64,000 nt of DNA from Sinohyriopsis cumingii (lineage: Eukaryota > Mollusca > Bivalvia > Unionida > Unionidae). Of the stretch, positions 36,649 to 48,509 are shown one piece after another (within the stretch, counting starts at the first letter, position 1; the number at the start of each line of letters is the position of its first letter). A program made the translations under genes and the position numbers. The notes under the pieces were generated by a model that was given only the letters and a program-made list of their open reading frames with translations, did not search any database and had not been told where the DNA came from. The stretch lies in the NCBI GenBank assembly GCA_028554795.2, contig CM068839.1, positions 45,601,440 to 45,665,439 of the forward strand, written 5' to 3'.

Positions 36649-37683
36649 TGTGATGTTTTACCCCAACCCCTTGTATTATACATGTATTTATAAGTCTGTA
36701 AGTGGAGCCAGGTAAGCTTTGTTTTTCCAAGTACCTAAGTTGGCTAATCCTCTTACGTAACCCAGTCTTTGTTGAGCTCTTGAGTGGAAATCTGGCGGGA
36801 ATCTTTGTACATGGGAACATGTGACGTAGACAACTTCAAAGAGCCGGAAGCCGACAATGGTAGGCTGGACAGTACATGGGGACACACAGACTGACATTTT
36901 TATGATTGACAGTTCGATCAAATGACCAGAGTCCGTCGCCATCCAATCGGGATGCGTTGTAGGTGGGACTTGATTCGAGAAACTGGCATAAGACTTGTAC
37001 AAGCCTGAAATTCGTCAGTTGGTGTTTAAGAGTCGCAGTGACACACACTCCGTTAGCCATTCGTAAAAATTGGCGGAATTTAGGAAATTCATGAAATAGC
37101 TTCGATCAGGAAGCTTTCGGGGGACGAAAGAATTTCAGAGAATTTCGGGGGACGAGAGAAGTTCAGAGAATTTCGGGTGACGGTGAGAGATACCGAGTGA
37201 ATTTCGGGTGACCTCAAGGGATACCGTCAAGGGTTCCGGATACTAGAAGAGGAACCGGAAGTCAAGATAACGGCAAGGAACAAGGATTATAGAAGAGGAA
37301 GCGGAAGTGGAGATCACGAAAGGAGAGAAAGACAAGGGAACGAAGAGATTTAGATGAGTAGCACTCAAGAAGGGAAAAATCTCCTCACACTGTGAACTCA
37401 AATGATGATCAAAGGGATCAATGGGTGAAAGAGAGACATTGATTACTTTAAATTCTTTTAAATTTCATTTATTAAATTGTTATTGTTTAAATTTCATCTT
37501 TGTATTTCTTTTAATTTAACTGTCGGCATTGCTGACTGGGGGCTCGTAGCCATAAATATATTTAGTCAATAAATAATATAGTGTCCAGAATTAACCTTCT
37601 GAATAAGGACCAGGGGAACTTCTCATAATTCGTTAAAGTCTATAAGAAGAACCCCACCCCTAGACAACCACTACACCCCCACA
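36649..37683 (+). repeat. 3' LTR (1035 bp)
   Basis: Same length and, by eye, same sequence as the 5' LTR. AATAAA falls at 37568-37573. It is followed by the ACCAT duplication at 37684-37688. Confidence 0.97.
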
Positions 37684-37688
37684 ACCAT
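37684..37688. other. Target-site duplication, right copy (ACCAT)
   Basis: Matches 30763-30767. Confidence 0.95.
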
Positions 37689-37744
37689 GATTATTTTTAA
37701 AGATATTTACCAAACTTTGACTGCAAGGCCTAACTTTGTTTAAC

Positions 37745-37930
37745 AGTTTAGAAGGTCATGGCGGGGGGCGAATCTATGATTATTTGGGATTTAATTCACT
37801 ATATTGTAAGTGTTTTGTAAATTTTCACTATGTAACTTAGAGAAATAAATTAATTGTTGAGTTTACTACATTTTTTGGTTTTCGCTTCATTCTGTTACAA
37901 AGTTTAATACCTAGAGTCGTAATGACATTG
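37745..37930. repeat. Diverged dispersed repeat, copy 1 (LTR-like)
   Basis: Shares with 54835-55025 the string gattatttgggatttaatt, then attttcacta/ttttgtat, ataaatta(a)ttgttga and agagt(c/t)gtaat, in the same order and spacing. The AT-rich ataaa-containing profile suggests the end of an old LTR or LINE, but neither copy has defined ends. Confidence 0.5.
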
Positions 37931-38034
37931 TGGCAACATGTCAGTAAGACATGTCAGTAGATATGCCAATTTATCATGTCTGCCTGATCAAGTCAACAAA
38001 TTTCTGTCTCTAAATCTGCACTGTTAAAATAAAT

Positions 38035-38690
38035 GATAACAGTTTTACATATATACTGAAATTTGGTATAGAAGCTTTACATATATACTGAAATTTGGTA
38101 TAGCAGTTTTACATATATACTGAAATTTGGTATAGCAGTTTTACATATATACTGAAATTTGGTATTACAGCTTTACATATATAATGAAATTCTGTATAGC
38201 AGTTTTACATATATACTGAAATTTGGTTTAACAGTTTTACATATATACTGAAATTCTGTTAAGCAGTTTTACATGTACATGTGTATACTGAAATTCTGTA
38301 TAGCAGTTTTACATATATACTCAAATTTGGTATAACAGTTTTACATATATACTGAAATTCTGTATTTCAGTTTTACATATGTACTGAATTTGGTATAACA
38401 GCTTTACATATATACTGAAATTTGTTATAACAGCTTTACATATATACTGAAATTTGGTATAATAACAGCTTTACATATATATTGAAATTTGATATAACAG
38501 CTTTACATATATACTGAAATTTGTTATAACAGCTTTACATATATACTGAAATTTGTTATAACAGCTTTACATATATACTGAAATTTGGTATAATAACAGC
38601 TTTACATATATATTGAAATTTGGTATAAGAGCTTTACATATATGTTGAAATTCTGTATAGCTGCTTTACATATACATGTATACTGAAATC
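38035..38690. repeat. 32-bp minisatellite, about 20 copies
   Basis: Unit agttttacatatatactgaa plus atttggtataac. Starts at 38041, 38073 and 38105 give an exact 32-bp period. Confidence 0.95.
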
Positions 38691-39489
38691 TGGTATTCTC
38701 TTCACTCCGATCAAGTGAAAGCAACGGGTTTTCAGTGATTTAACAGTGTGCCAGGTGTAGCATTCACCATGCCCATCGTTTAAAAGTAAGATTTTAATTA
38801 GATATTAGTTATGAACTGTCAAAATTTATTTTTGCCATAATGATTCATACCTAATTTTAATGATACTGTAAATATCGATTTGTATGTTTTTGTTATATTC
38901 ATTTACAAGTGAGTTGGGGTGTTTCAAATTATAGCACGAGCCAGTACTATCATTTTAGAGAGAGAGAGAGAGAGACAGAGAGTCATGAAATTGTGTATAA
39001 TAAAATCCATTTGTATAATATATGAACGAAAACGTACAGGGGTTTCATTGCCACATACAGTGTTACCTGCACATGTACAATTTTAGTCTTAGCTTTTTCA
39101 GACTATTCAGTTCCAATTACCCTTTGATGCACAAACGCGGTGCCGAAGTGAGAAACTGGATTACGTCCAGTTCAATAAGACTGTGTCTATTCTATAACAA
39201 TGACTATGAGCATTAATTATTCCTCCATAATAGTTGCATTCAGTCAGAGTTATTTCTTCCACTTTGCTTCACCTCACTACTGTTTCCCTTCTTATGAATA
39301 TTATTATCATTAAGTCTAAAATATAATTACTATTTTCAGGGGTATTTGTGTGGCTAGGTTAAACAGATAACATAAGCTGCATTATATCTGTGCTGGCAAA
39401 TAAAGAACACTTACATGATAGTGTTATTGGTATTTTTTTTACAGAAAGATCAGACTACCGGTAGTTGACTATGGCCAGATTGGCATACT
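38691..39489. other. Unique AT-rich sequence, nothing recognised
   Basis: Contains a short GA run at 38957-38985. No gene motif. Confidence 0.5.
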
Positions 39490-39775
39490 AATGGCTATTC
39501 CAAAAAACTAGTATATACAGTACTACTGATGGGTACATCAATAAAACAGTATATACAGGTCTACTAATGGGTATACCAAAAAACTAGTATATACTGTCAG
39601 GCATATAAATGGGTACACCAATAAACCAGCATGTACAGGCATACTAATGGGTATACCAATATACCAGTACAGTATATCAATATACCAGTATATATAGACA
39701 TACTCATGGGTATACCAATATACCAGTATATACAGGCATACTAATGTGTATACCAATAAACCAGTAAATGCATGT
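39490..39775. repeat. About 38-bp minisatellite
   Basis: About eight copies built around accagtatatacaggcatac and taatgggtataccaata. Confidence 0.9.
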
Positions 39776-39939
39776 TAACCATACAGTAGCTTGATATGGT
39801 TCTTTGTACTGTATCATTTTCAATGGCAGAAGGACATTGGATCTGACAATGCTGAATCCACTGCAAGATGTCAATGTGGAAACAATGACAATATGTTAGT
39901 ATGAGTTAGCACTAAGTTTGCATTGTGCTTATAATGGCC

Positions 39940-40085
39940 TGTGAATATAACTCAAATGTATTCCTATACAGTGCTGTGTGGTTTCTTCTTTGAATACAAT
40001 TTAAATGAGTTCCTACACAGTGCTGTGTGGTTTGTTGTTTGAATAAATTTTAATTTAAATGAGTTCCTATACAGTGGTTTGTCAA
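39940..40085. repeat. About 60-bp tandem repeat, 2-3 copies
   Basis: The phrases agttcctatacagtgctgtg and tggttt(c/g)tt(c/g)tttgaata recur. Confidence 0.75.
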
Positions 40086-40139
40086 TTGGTACCATCACCA
40101 CCTTTATGGGAATAGTCTGCAAAGGATATTATTGCTAAG

Positions 40140-40490
40140 TGGCCTTACCTATCACAGAGGCTGTCAGAAAGATTTCATGACTTGTAAGACACATTACCTA
40201 TCACAGAGGCTGTTAAGATTTCATGACTTGTAAGGCATATTACCTATCACAGAGGCTGTCAGAAAGATTTCATGACTTGTAAGGCATATTACCTATCACA
40301 GAGGCTGTCAGAATGATTTCATGACTTGTAAGGCACGTTACCTATCACAGTCGCTATCAGAAAGATTTCATGACTTGTAAGGCACATTACCTATCGCAGA
40401 GGCTGTCAGAATGATTTCATGACTTGTAAGGCACATTATCTATCACAGAGGCTGTCAGAAAAATTTCATGACTTGTAAGGCACATTATAT
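40140..40490. repeat. 49-bp minisatellite, 7 copies
   Basis: Unit cattacctatcacagaggct, then gtcagaaagatttcatgact and tgtaaggca. Confidence 0.95.
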
Positions 40491-40724
40491 GAACACAAAT
40501 TTTTAAAATATTGAAATCACTCCTATGTCCCTCCTCCCCCCCCCCATTAGATTTTAGACCCTAGAGAATACATGTGCATTATTTAATTCAGTTAACAAGT
40601 ACACAGATAATTTGGGCTTGGAAAAAGTGCATATCCAAAATGCATCAGAAGAGAAATTAAGTAACCAATCCATACAAAGCAAAATATTAGCACTCTAAAT
40701 TGACGACTTTGCACAGCAACACAA

Positions 40725-40830
40725 GTAGGTCATTAATGCCATGACTATTATAGGTCATTAATGCCATGACTATTAGTAGGTCCTTAATACCATGACTATT
40801 AGTAGGTCATTAATGCCATGACTATTGGAA
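40725..40830. repeat. About 26-bp tandem repeat, 4 copies
   Basis: taggtcattaatgccatgac plus tattag. Confidence 0.9.
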
Positions 40831-41234
40831 CATCAATGTAGTTGACATGGATACATTGAAGGGTAGGATTCAAATTCAGATCCTTTGGTCACAAGTCATT
40901 GTCAATTTTAATTTAATGGCTAAAACTAACATAGTAATGGCTTGTCAATCACAAAGCCAGAGACTGAAGGCCTCAAGAAGATGGATGCCAAAAATTTATA
41001 AACATAATGCATTAATTTTCTGCTTTTCTCAAAGCATCAAGATGACTTGCAGGTCAGCTGTATTAAGAGGTACATATTGTATCCAAGTGTCTTACAATTT
41101 TGTACCTGATTACAAACACAGTATTTTGAATGTTAAAAAGAATTTGCAGTAGTTCAAGATACAACCATTTCTTCTTTTTAACTGCAGAGTGGTCAAGCTA
41201 TCTCTGCTATTATTGAGCAGTAAGATTTTCAAAC

Positions 41235-42330
41235 AAGACATTGTGACATGCTTACTGGATCAGCATCATTTACATTTAGGTAAAAGAAAACACATTTCAA
41301 GAACCTTTAGTGAAAACCTAGTGTTGATATCACCATCCATTCAAGAGAACCATTGACAATACTTTCAAAATATTCATTGAAGCAGCTATATTTGAGTTCA
41401 GATTAGTTTTATTCAGCAGCAGCTAGGGTATATTTCATAATTAGTAAAACACCTATGACATTTCGTTTAGAAGGAGTGGCAAAAACAAGAATTTGTAGAT
41501 GACTGCAACAGTGACCATACTGGATTTCAGATTTGCAATATTATTTTCCATTTAGAACCAACCAGACATAATAAAATAAGTATGGATACAATTTTGATGG
41601 CCACTGGGGTGGTGGTGTCCGTATTGGATATCAGACCATGAATTTATTTTAATACCAGACCAGGAAGACAACATAAGAACATGACCATCCATTCATAAGA
41701 AGTAGTAATCACAAGATTTCAAAATGGCTAATGTGCAGGCCAGATTGGACTTCTGAGTGGAACTATTCTTATTATGAATAAAAAGACATCATTAAAAGCC
41801 TTCTGCTGAAGCAATAGTAACATTAAGATTTTCAAGTTTCATTTCTGACCTACTAGACATAACAGGAAGTCATTTATTATCCAATCATGAGAGTATCAAT
41901 AGCAAAAATTTCAAGATGGTCACTGTCAGCCATATTGGATTTTCAAGTTCATTTAGAACCAATAAGGTATCACAATGTCTTCTGGTGAAAACCCCATGTT
42001 GATTCAATTTCCTGTTCATGAGGAGTGGCAGGAGTAGAATTCTAAAGATGGCAATTACGGTAACTGTATTAAACATCAGATAGGTACCAAATTCATTTAG
42101 TACCAGCAAGATTTAATAAATCTTCTTATGAAAACCCTATGTTGATTTTTTTAAATATCCATATTCAAGTTGGCTGCTGTGATTACTATACTGGATGTCT
42201 GAAAACCACCATTTTCATTTAGGACCAATTAGACTGTGGGATGAATATGTGTTTACTGTTCATGACAATCCTCATTTTCATTTAGGACCAACCTGTGGTG
42301 ATCATCTGTGCATTTTAGCAGTAGTTGTGC
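41235..42330. repeat. Degenerate repeat family of about 140-bp unit, block 1
   Basis: Recurring phrases include gccatattggat or gtattggatatcag, catttagaaccaa(c/t)(c/a)agac, tgaaaaccc(c/t)atgttgat and catccattcataagaagt. They are spaced 110-190 bp, so perhaps seven decayed copies are present. The same phrases occur at 60000-60470. Several short open frames here are a by-product. Confidence 0.7.
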
Positions 42331-42486
42331 TGATGAAAGGACATATGACATTGGATGATAGGTTAACCCTAATCTATAATTGTTATGGCACACTATTTTG
42401 ACATAATTAAGCAACAAACCCAAAGTTAATCATTCTATTTTTCTAGATGGATGTGAGATAGAAAGGTGGCTTGACATATGCAGAGC

Positions 42487-42541
42487 AAGATGAGATGGAA
42501 TAGTGAGTGCTGTAGACCACTCAGATACTCGGGGCCCTGTA
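42487..42541 (-). repeat. tRNA-like SINE head fragment, family B
   Basis: The minus strand reads agggccccgagtatctgagt, then ggtctacagc. This is the same head as the SINE at 14560, truncated after box A. Confidence 0.5.
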
Positions 42542-43244
42542 TCAATATGTATTGGAAACATTTATATTTACTTACTTTGTATTGCTGCTGCATGAATACA
42601 TATTGGAAACATATTTACTTACCTTTTTCTTATATTGGTAAATAAACTTAATTTTTGTAAATTTATTTTTACTTATAAACTTTGTTTATACAATTATTAT
42701 GCATTATTGTTTAATAGTACCAACCAATCAAAGAAGTTTTCAATGTTAATTTTAATGAATTTCTAATGAGGAGAACAGCAAGACTAAGAAATCCATGAGC
42801 AAAATCAAAAAGGAGATCACCTTTGCAAACCTTTCGCATTGTAATTACAGCTGGATGAAATCCAAATGAAATACTGTATTAGTAGTATCTTGAATTAAAT
42901 GTAACTAAGATCAAGTTCAATATTATTTCCCACTTTGTAACATTGAAGTATGACTAAATCTTTCATATGTGATGATAAGAAAGACAAAGCAATACAAATA
43001 ACAATAACTGACCACATAACATGTAAATTATGGCATGGAGTCATGAAGATGACAAGGTTCACCTAGAACTTTGAATCAAATGATATTGTAACATGAAAAC
43101 ATGAATAGAATCACACTATCAAACTCAAACTGAATGCTTTTGTAACATGAAAGCAATAAAAGCATCACTAAAATCACACTATTCTGAATTAGATGTATTT
43201 ATTTTCAACTAATCAACTACGGTAACCTTAAATATACATTTCCT
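42542..43244. other. AT-rich sequence, nothing recognised
   Basis: A phrase gaatacatattggaaacat is locally repeated near 42550-42615. No gene motif. Confidence 0.5.
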
Positions 43245-43330
43245 GTTAACTATTCATCTACCTGTGTTTTATAAGCTGTCAACTATTCATCTACCTGTGT
43301 TTTATAAGCTGTCATCTATTCATCTACCTT
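43245..43330. repeat. 36-bp tandem repeat, 2.5 copies
   Basis: ctattcatctacctgtgttt followed by tataagctgtca. Confidence 0.9.
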
Positions 43331-43439
43331 TAATTTCAACCAAATGTGCATCATGCTCTCGTACTCATCAAGGAACAACTATTAAACAATGCCGTGTTCA
43401 GCAGCACTTAGCTTGCAAAACTAATCTCTATCTGTAATC

Positions 43440-43680
43440 TATACTGAAGGTCCACAGACTCTTGTTTCAAACATGTCCAATGAAAATTTACAATTTCTCC
43501 ATCTGTACTCAACTGTACTATGCTAGAAGTACAGTCTGTGGGTTTAAGCATGCACCACATGGAATTTACATTATCTCCATCTGTACTCAGCTGTACTATG
43601 CTAAAAGTACAGTCTGTGGGTTTAAAAACACCCATTGAGAATTTATGATATATCCATCTGTATTCAAATGTACTATGCAG
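43440..43680. repeat. About 80-bp tandem repeat, 3 copies
   Basis: ctccatctgtactcaactgt, actatgct, gaagtacagtctgtgggttt. Confidence 0.88.
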
Positions 43681-44036
43681 AAAGTTTTTAATTTTAAAAA
43701 GTTTCTTATTTTGACAAGTTCATATTCTTTCTCATTGGTTATCACCATTTTGGCATGGGGAAACAACTCTTATAACATAGTTTATCTTGAAATATGTTTT
43801 TTTTAGGGGACTATAACTTAATTGCATGATATTGCATAGCTGGTCCTTTTCTGGGCAATCTACCCGTGAGCTCTGGAAAAGAGGGAAGGCCTTGTGAACT
43901 TCTTAACTCAGCCCTACCTGGATAGGGGGTACTACAAAATGGGGTTGCAAAATAGAATAAGGCTGCATAGCAATAAAAATTTATCAGGCTGGTCTTTGGC
44001 TGGTTTTGAAGAGTATGAAGTTGATGCAAGGGACAG

Positions 44037-44272
44037 TCTTGATGGTCTAAAATCCTGAGAACCAGTCATAAATCAGCCATCCAAACAGCCTTCAATAGGG
44101 CAGGTCTCAGAAGATTTTTGCTGTGCTCTAGTAAGACCTTTGAAGTGTCCAGTTCCACATACCTGCAGAGGTGGAAAAACTCTGCTGACAAGGCCATGGA
44201 CCAGCTCCTCATCAATGTGGTGTGTGACACCCTTTATCTTAGTGGTAAAGAGCAGTCTTCAGTGAAGAACTA
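44037..44272 (+). other. Open frame without start codon, unrecognised
   Basis: A 78-codon stop-free stretch ending at TAA 44270-44272. It contains SSTYLQRWKNSADKAMDQLL and a protein-like residue mix. It has no upstream Met, no recognised domain and no clear splice sites. It could be an exon or a mobile-element relic. Confidence 0.25.
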
Positions 44273-44369
44273 ATGTCATCTATTTCAGCTGCAAAAAAGT
44301 GTATAAGATTAGCATAAAAAATGCTGGATAAAATTGACAAATTTAAAAGTGAACAGTTAAGTGTAGAAG

Positions 44370-44560
44370 TCACTGTCAAATGGCACACTGATTAAGTGAC
44401 TGGTACTAAATGCCACATCAACACATGAAAGACTAGAAAAAAAACCAATGAAATTGCCATAAAGTGTAGAAATTACTGTCAAATTAAGTTCTATAATGTT
44501 TGTTTGATTGAGTAACTGGTACTTAATGCCACATCACTACCTGAAAGACTAGACAGCACC
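44370..44560. repeat. About 115-bp direct duplication
   Basis: aagtgtagaa(g/a)t(c/t)actgtcaaa and actggtact(a/t)aatgccacatca recur in order. Confidence 0.8.
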
Positions 44561-44569
44561 AAGTTAATT

Positions 44570-44795
44570 GTAGTCATGTGCCCTCATGGCCAGAAACACA
44601 CACTATGGCAGTACATTGCCCTTGCTAGAGAAACACACACTATGGCAGTAAATTGTCCTTGCTAGAAAAACATACACTATGGCAGTAAAGTGTCCTGTCT
44701 TGACACACACACACCATGGAAGTAATGACCCTTGGCCAGAGATACCATGACAGTAAAGTGCCCTGGCCAGAGATATTAACCATGGTAGCCTACCT
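44570..44795. repeat. About 44-bp tandem repeat, 5 diverged copies
   Basis: aaacacacactatggcagta plus attgtccttgctag and variants. Confidence 0.85.
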
Positions 44796-45401
44796 GGGCT
44801 CATTTAAGTAGGATTCTAATCTGCAACTCACTTTTTTGCAAACACACACAACACTGATGCTCGACAATGATTAATTTATAAATTCTGATTTATATTTTGC
44901 AATAGCTACATATTCTCTCTGCCATTCTAAGGCACTTAGCATAAAAGTCTGTCATCTACTTTGTCACTGTAAGGGGACTAGGATACAAGTCTACAATCTC
45001 TTCTGTCACTGTAAGGGGACTAGGTGTCACATAATTAGGCCAAACAAAATAACTTGGTTTTGCCTTAGAACTATTTGACTATTTCTCATTGTACATGCGT
45101 ACAACTTTATCTAGGGTGAATAAATGTTTTTTTCCAGGTAAGCGACTGTATTAACATGTACCTCAACAGAAATTACTTGCGATGGGGGACATTAATAACA
45201 TGATATGCACGGGTATTTTACCCTGACTATTGCTCAGTCTCCTATGGATTTAAGTAAGATCAATTTCTAATCTGACACTGGTCATTTCGGATCATGTCAA
45301 GGAGTGTACGCTCTTTAAAAAGAAATCAAATAAAAACAAACAAGATGAAATGTGGTTTTCCAAGGCACAGACTTAATACAATATCGAGGTATTAAATGTG
45401 G
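44796..45401. other. Unique sequence, nothing recognised
   Basis: Contains a small duplication of tcactgtaaggggactagg near 44970 and 45015. Confidence 0.5.
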
Positions 45402-45791
45402 TTACTTTCCCTTTTTATGGTCAGGAGACTGGTTTATGAACTCTAAATATACACACAACATATTTGAGTCACAAGAACACAAAACAACCATTGAAGCCTC
45501 ATGTTCAAGAATAGGTGCAATTTTCAAGCTTGAACCATCACAATTTAGCTCATTAATTCGGGAAATTTCATTGCCCATAGAATCAGTATATGTGCAGTAA
45601 CCAATCCTATAACCCAAGAGATAATTTGAAATGATGGAGTTATCAAGTTGGTGAGTAAACTCAAGAATGTGTTGTATTTTGTCATTTTTTGGGACTGTAG
45701 ATTGGTGGTAGCGTACTGTTTCACTTTTACGATTCAAATAAGTCAAAAAATGACTTTGTAATGTTGCTTCTCTCAATGATAGAGAAGACAA
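45402..45791 (-). CDS. Hypothetical 129-codon open frame
   Basis: The longest non-repeat open frame outside the retrotransposon, ATG to stop on the minus strand. It holds all residue types in ordinary proportions, with stretches such as LEFTHQLDNSIISNYLLGYR and CSCDSNMLCVYLEF. There is no signal peptide, no transmembrane segment and no motif I can name. It could be a single exon, part of a decayed element or chance; a 129-codon frame in DNA this AT-rich is uncommon but not decisive. Confidence 0.3.
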   Translation of the reverse strand: MSSLSLREATLQSHFLTYLNRKSETVRYHQSTVPKNDKIQHILEFTHQLDNSIISNYLLGYRIGYCTYTDSMGNEISRINELNCDGSSLKIAPILEHEASMVVLCSCDSNMLCVYLEFINQSPDHKKGK

Positions 45792-46684
45792 CTCTGCAGA
45801 TCATTATTATTTATTGCTGTGCTTGCCAAACTGCAGTAATCAATGCTATGCTGTCAGTTATTGACAATATGGTCATGAGATTATAAAACTCCATTCATGC
45901 TTGTTAATCTCATTTCCGTTATTCTTAGTGTCTGTTTTTCCTCTCACATATCAAATTTAACAATTGGTCAGAGGTTCTTACATTTAATTCTTTTCATTCT
46001 CAAAGAAGATGGCAGTTATTTAATTTCAAAATGTCTTAATCAGTTTCATTGGATTTTTTGTGTTTAAAGTTCTGAAGTACCATTCGTTTGACACGTGTCA
46101 TTGCCCTTTCAAAATGGATTGTAAAACTAAAATTTAAGAGCTCATTAAAGGATGATCTTAACTAACACTTTGCTGTAATCCATTTCAGTGGATGATACCT
46201 GAATCACACCAGAAGCAGAGGAGGATGCAGAATTTTATTCTGAGAATTTTGTTTAGAAGTGGTTGTTCAGAGTAATTCAAATGGCAAACTTTCTTGTTTT
46301 TTACCTAATAGTTTATAATTTTGACAGATGAGAGAGGGAACCTAACCATTTGACACCATCCTTCCCCAAATGGACTTCTACATGGAAGCAAATTAGTAAA
46401 ACATTTCCAAAGCCGTACAGAATAAAATTATAAAGTTTCCTCACACAGATCCCATTCATATGCTCTTATTTATATCTGATTAAATATTATTAAATGATTT
46501 GATAAATTCATTCTTTTCTTTCACTGTGACAGTAAGATATCATGCTAATTAATCTTTCCCATATATCAATATTTTCATTTTAATATTTGATGTTACTTTT
46601 TCATACATCAAGAGCTAGAAAAAATGAAGATGTGTGATTGATGCCATATCAGTTCTTCAGATGCAGCTAGCTAGGTCAGCTTTG
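45792..46684. other. AT-rich unique sequence, nothing recognised
   Basis: No coding, RNA or repeat structure seen. Confidence 0.5.
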
Positions 46685-46960
46685 TTTGCAAGTTTGTGAA
46701 AGCTTGTAATGGGTAAGCTTGTACAAGGTCATAATGGGTAAGCTTGCACAAGGTTGTAATTGGCAAACTTGTAATTGGTAAGCTTATGCAAGCTTGTAAT
46801 GGGTAAGCTTGCACAAGGTCATAATTGGTAAGCTTGCACAAGATTGTAATTGGAAAGCTTGTAATTGGTAAGTTTGCACAAGTTTGTAATTGGTAAGCTT
46901 GCAAAGGTCGTAATTGGTAAGCTTGTGCAAGCTTGTAATTGGCAAGCTTGTGCGGTTTCA
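46685..46960. repeat. Irregular 26-28-bp tandem repeat
   Basis: About eleven copies of gtaattggtaagcttgcaca and variants. Confidence 0.9.
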
Positions 46961-47089
46961 AATCCTAGTTTGCACAAGGTTATATTGCAAGCTTGCTACA
47001 ATCTAAAAAATTAGTTTGCAATTTCGGTTTGGGTACTCTTGTGGTTGAATATTACACATGCAGCATGAGTTAAATAATTATTTATTTAC

Positions 47090-47506
47090 CTTCCACTTGT
47101 TTTTTGTACTCCCTGAATGTCTTTTGTAGCTCATGGGCTTCAAGTGGGGTGATGACCTGATTTCTACGTTTCTCCAACTGTTCCAGGTAGCCATGGTTAT
47201 CAATTACATTTTTTATGTCATTAAGGGCATCCTCAATCATTTTCTAGTTAAATCCTCAAACTCGTTCTGATTGATCTTCCATCCACAGAATGCCCACGGA
47301 TAAGCGGATCCTCTTCACACTTGCTCCAAGAGTTGTGTCCCTTGGTTGAGATGCTGGAGCGATTCCCCAGCCATTTGTTGTCTTTATCATTTTTAGTTTC
47401 ATCTTTTTAATTCCACTTGTATAAATTTGAGACACTGCTTTAAAAACATCAAGCTTGCGGAAGAATTTTCTGTCACAGGATGAAGCCGGGTTGGGACTGG
47501 ATTAGG
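47090..47506 (-). pseudogene. Coding-like segment with frame changes (possible exon or pseudogene)
   Basis: Minus strand. From about 47506 one frame is open for about 78 codons (it includes FFRKLDVFKAVSQIYTSG and TTNGWGIAPASQPRD) and stops at TGA near 47272. An overlapping second frame reads AFCGWKINQNEFEDLTRK to about 47243. The first frame then reopens as MIEDALNDIKNVIDNHGY and runs about 50 codons to an AAG|GTAAAT donor-like site at 47090. The second shift falls at an AAAA run. The residue mix is protein-like throughout and helical in the last part. Either this is a pseudogene or base-call errors break one exon. Alternatively the last 154 nt are a separate exon with acceptor ag at 47244-47245. 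I do not recognise the family. Confidence 0.45.
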
Positions 47507-47744
47507 GAAGACACCAAAAGCAACTGCGTTTACAAGATGTTTATTTACAAATGCAATTTAAATATAACAAATCTGACACCATTATAATCAAAAGATAAGG
47601 AAAATTATAAAGTTCCTAACATGGAACTATCAACAATTAACTCAACGAAGAAAACAAAACTCCAAATTAATTTAACGAATGGAATTTCAAAACAAACGTG
47701 AATCCTATCACCGATCAGCAAAATAAAAGTGACCTACACCTCAA

Positions 47745-48485
47745 TATAAAAAGTCTTGAAGGTATCGTTCAAATAACGATTTAGAAAAAGAATGTAAGTA
47801 TGTATCGTTCAAATAACGATTTAGAAAATCAGTGTAAATTACTAACCTAACGTTCATAAAACGATATTGAAAAGCAGTGCAAATTATGAACCTATCGATC
47901 GCAACCAGATATTGAAATAGGAATGAATGAAATGATGAACCTATCAATCGTTCACACAATGGCATTGCAATAGGAATGAACAACATTATAAACCTATCGA
48001 TCGTTCACACAACGGCATTGCAATAGGAATTAATAACATTATAAACCCCTTGATCGTTCACACAACGGCATTGCAATAGGAATGAACAACATAAAACTAT
48101 CGATTGTTCATATAGCGATATTTTCATATAACGATATGCATGAATGAAATTATTCACCTATCGATCGTTCACTTAACGATTAGCAATACGTGTTATTATT
48201 CGACTATCGCTCGTTCATATAACGATATAACAATATGTGTAATTATGAACGTATCGATCTTTCATATAACAACTTAATATGGATGAATGACATTATGAAC
48301 CTATCGATCATTCATATAACGATAGTAATGAATGGAATGATGAACCTATCGATCATTCATATAATAACATAGCAACAGGGATGAATGACATTATGAACTA
48401 TCGATTGTTCATATAACGACATAACAATAGGGATGAATGACATGAACCTATCGATCGTTCATATAACGACATAATAGGAATGAAT
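47745..48485. repeat. About 53-bp minisatellite, about 14 copies
   Basis: Units built on aacctatcgatcgttcatat, aacgatat and aataggaatgaatgacatta. Starts at 47941, 47994 and 48047 give 53 bp. Confidence 0.92.
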
Positions 48486-48509
48486 GACATAAATGCAATT
48501 GTGGAAATA

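Larger units (their letters stand above)
30768..37683 (+). mobile_element. Complete Ty3/gypsy-type LTR retrotransposon with integrase before reverse transcriptase
   Basis: A 6916-bp element: 1035-bp LTRs that read as identical, TG...CA ends, 5-bp target duplication, primer-binding site at 31804, two same-frame ORFs and a polypurine tract before the 3' LTR. The domain order is Gag, CCHC knuckle, protease, integrase, RT, RNase H. The proteins are Ty3/gypsy-like but the order is that of Ty1/copia. Such an order is known among gypsy elements for the Gmr1 group, described in deuterostomes. There is no env: only 140 bp separate the last stop from the 3' LTR. An in-frame TAG at 34103-34105 cuts integrase in two. 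Base composition is much richer in GC than the flanks. Confidence 0.97.
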
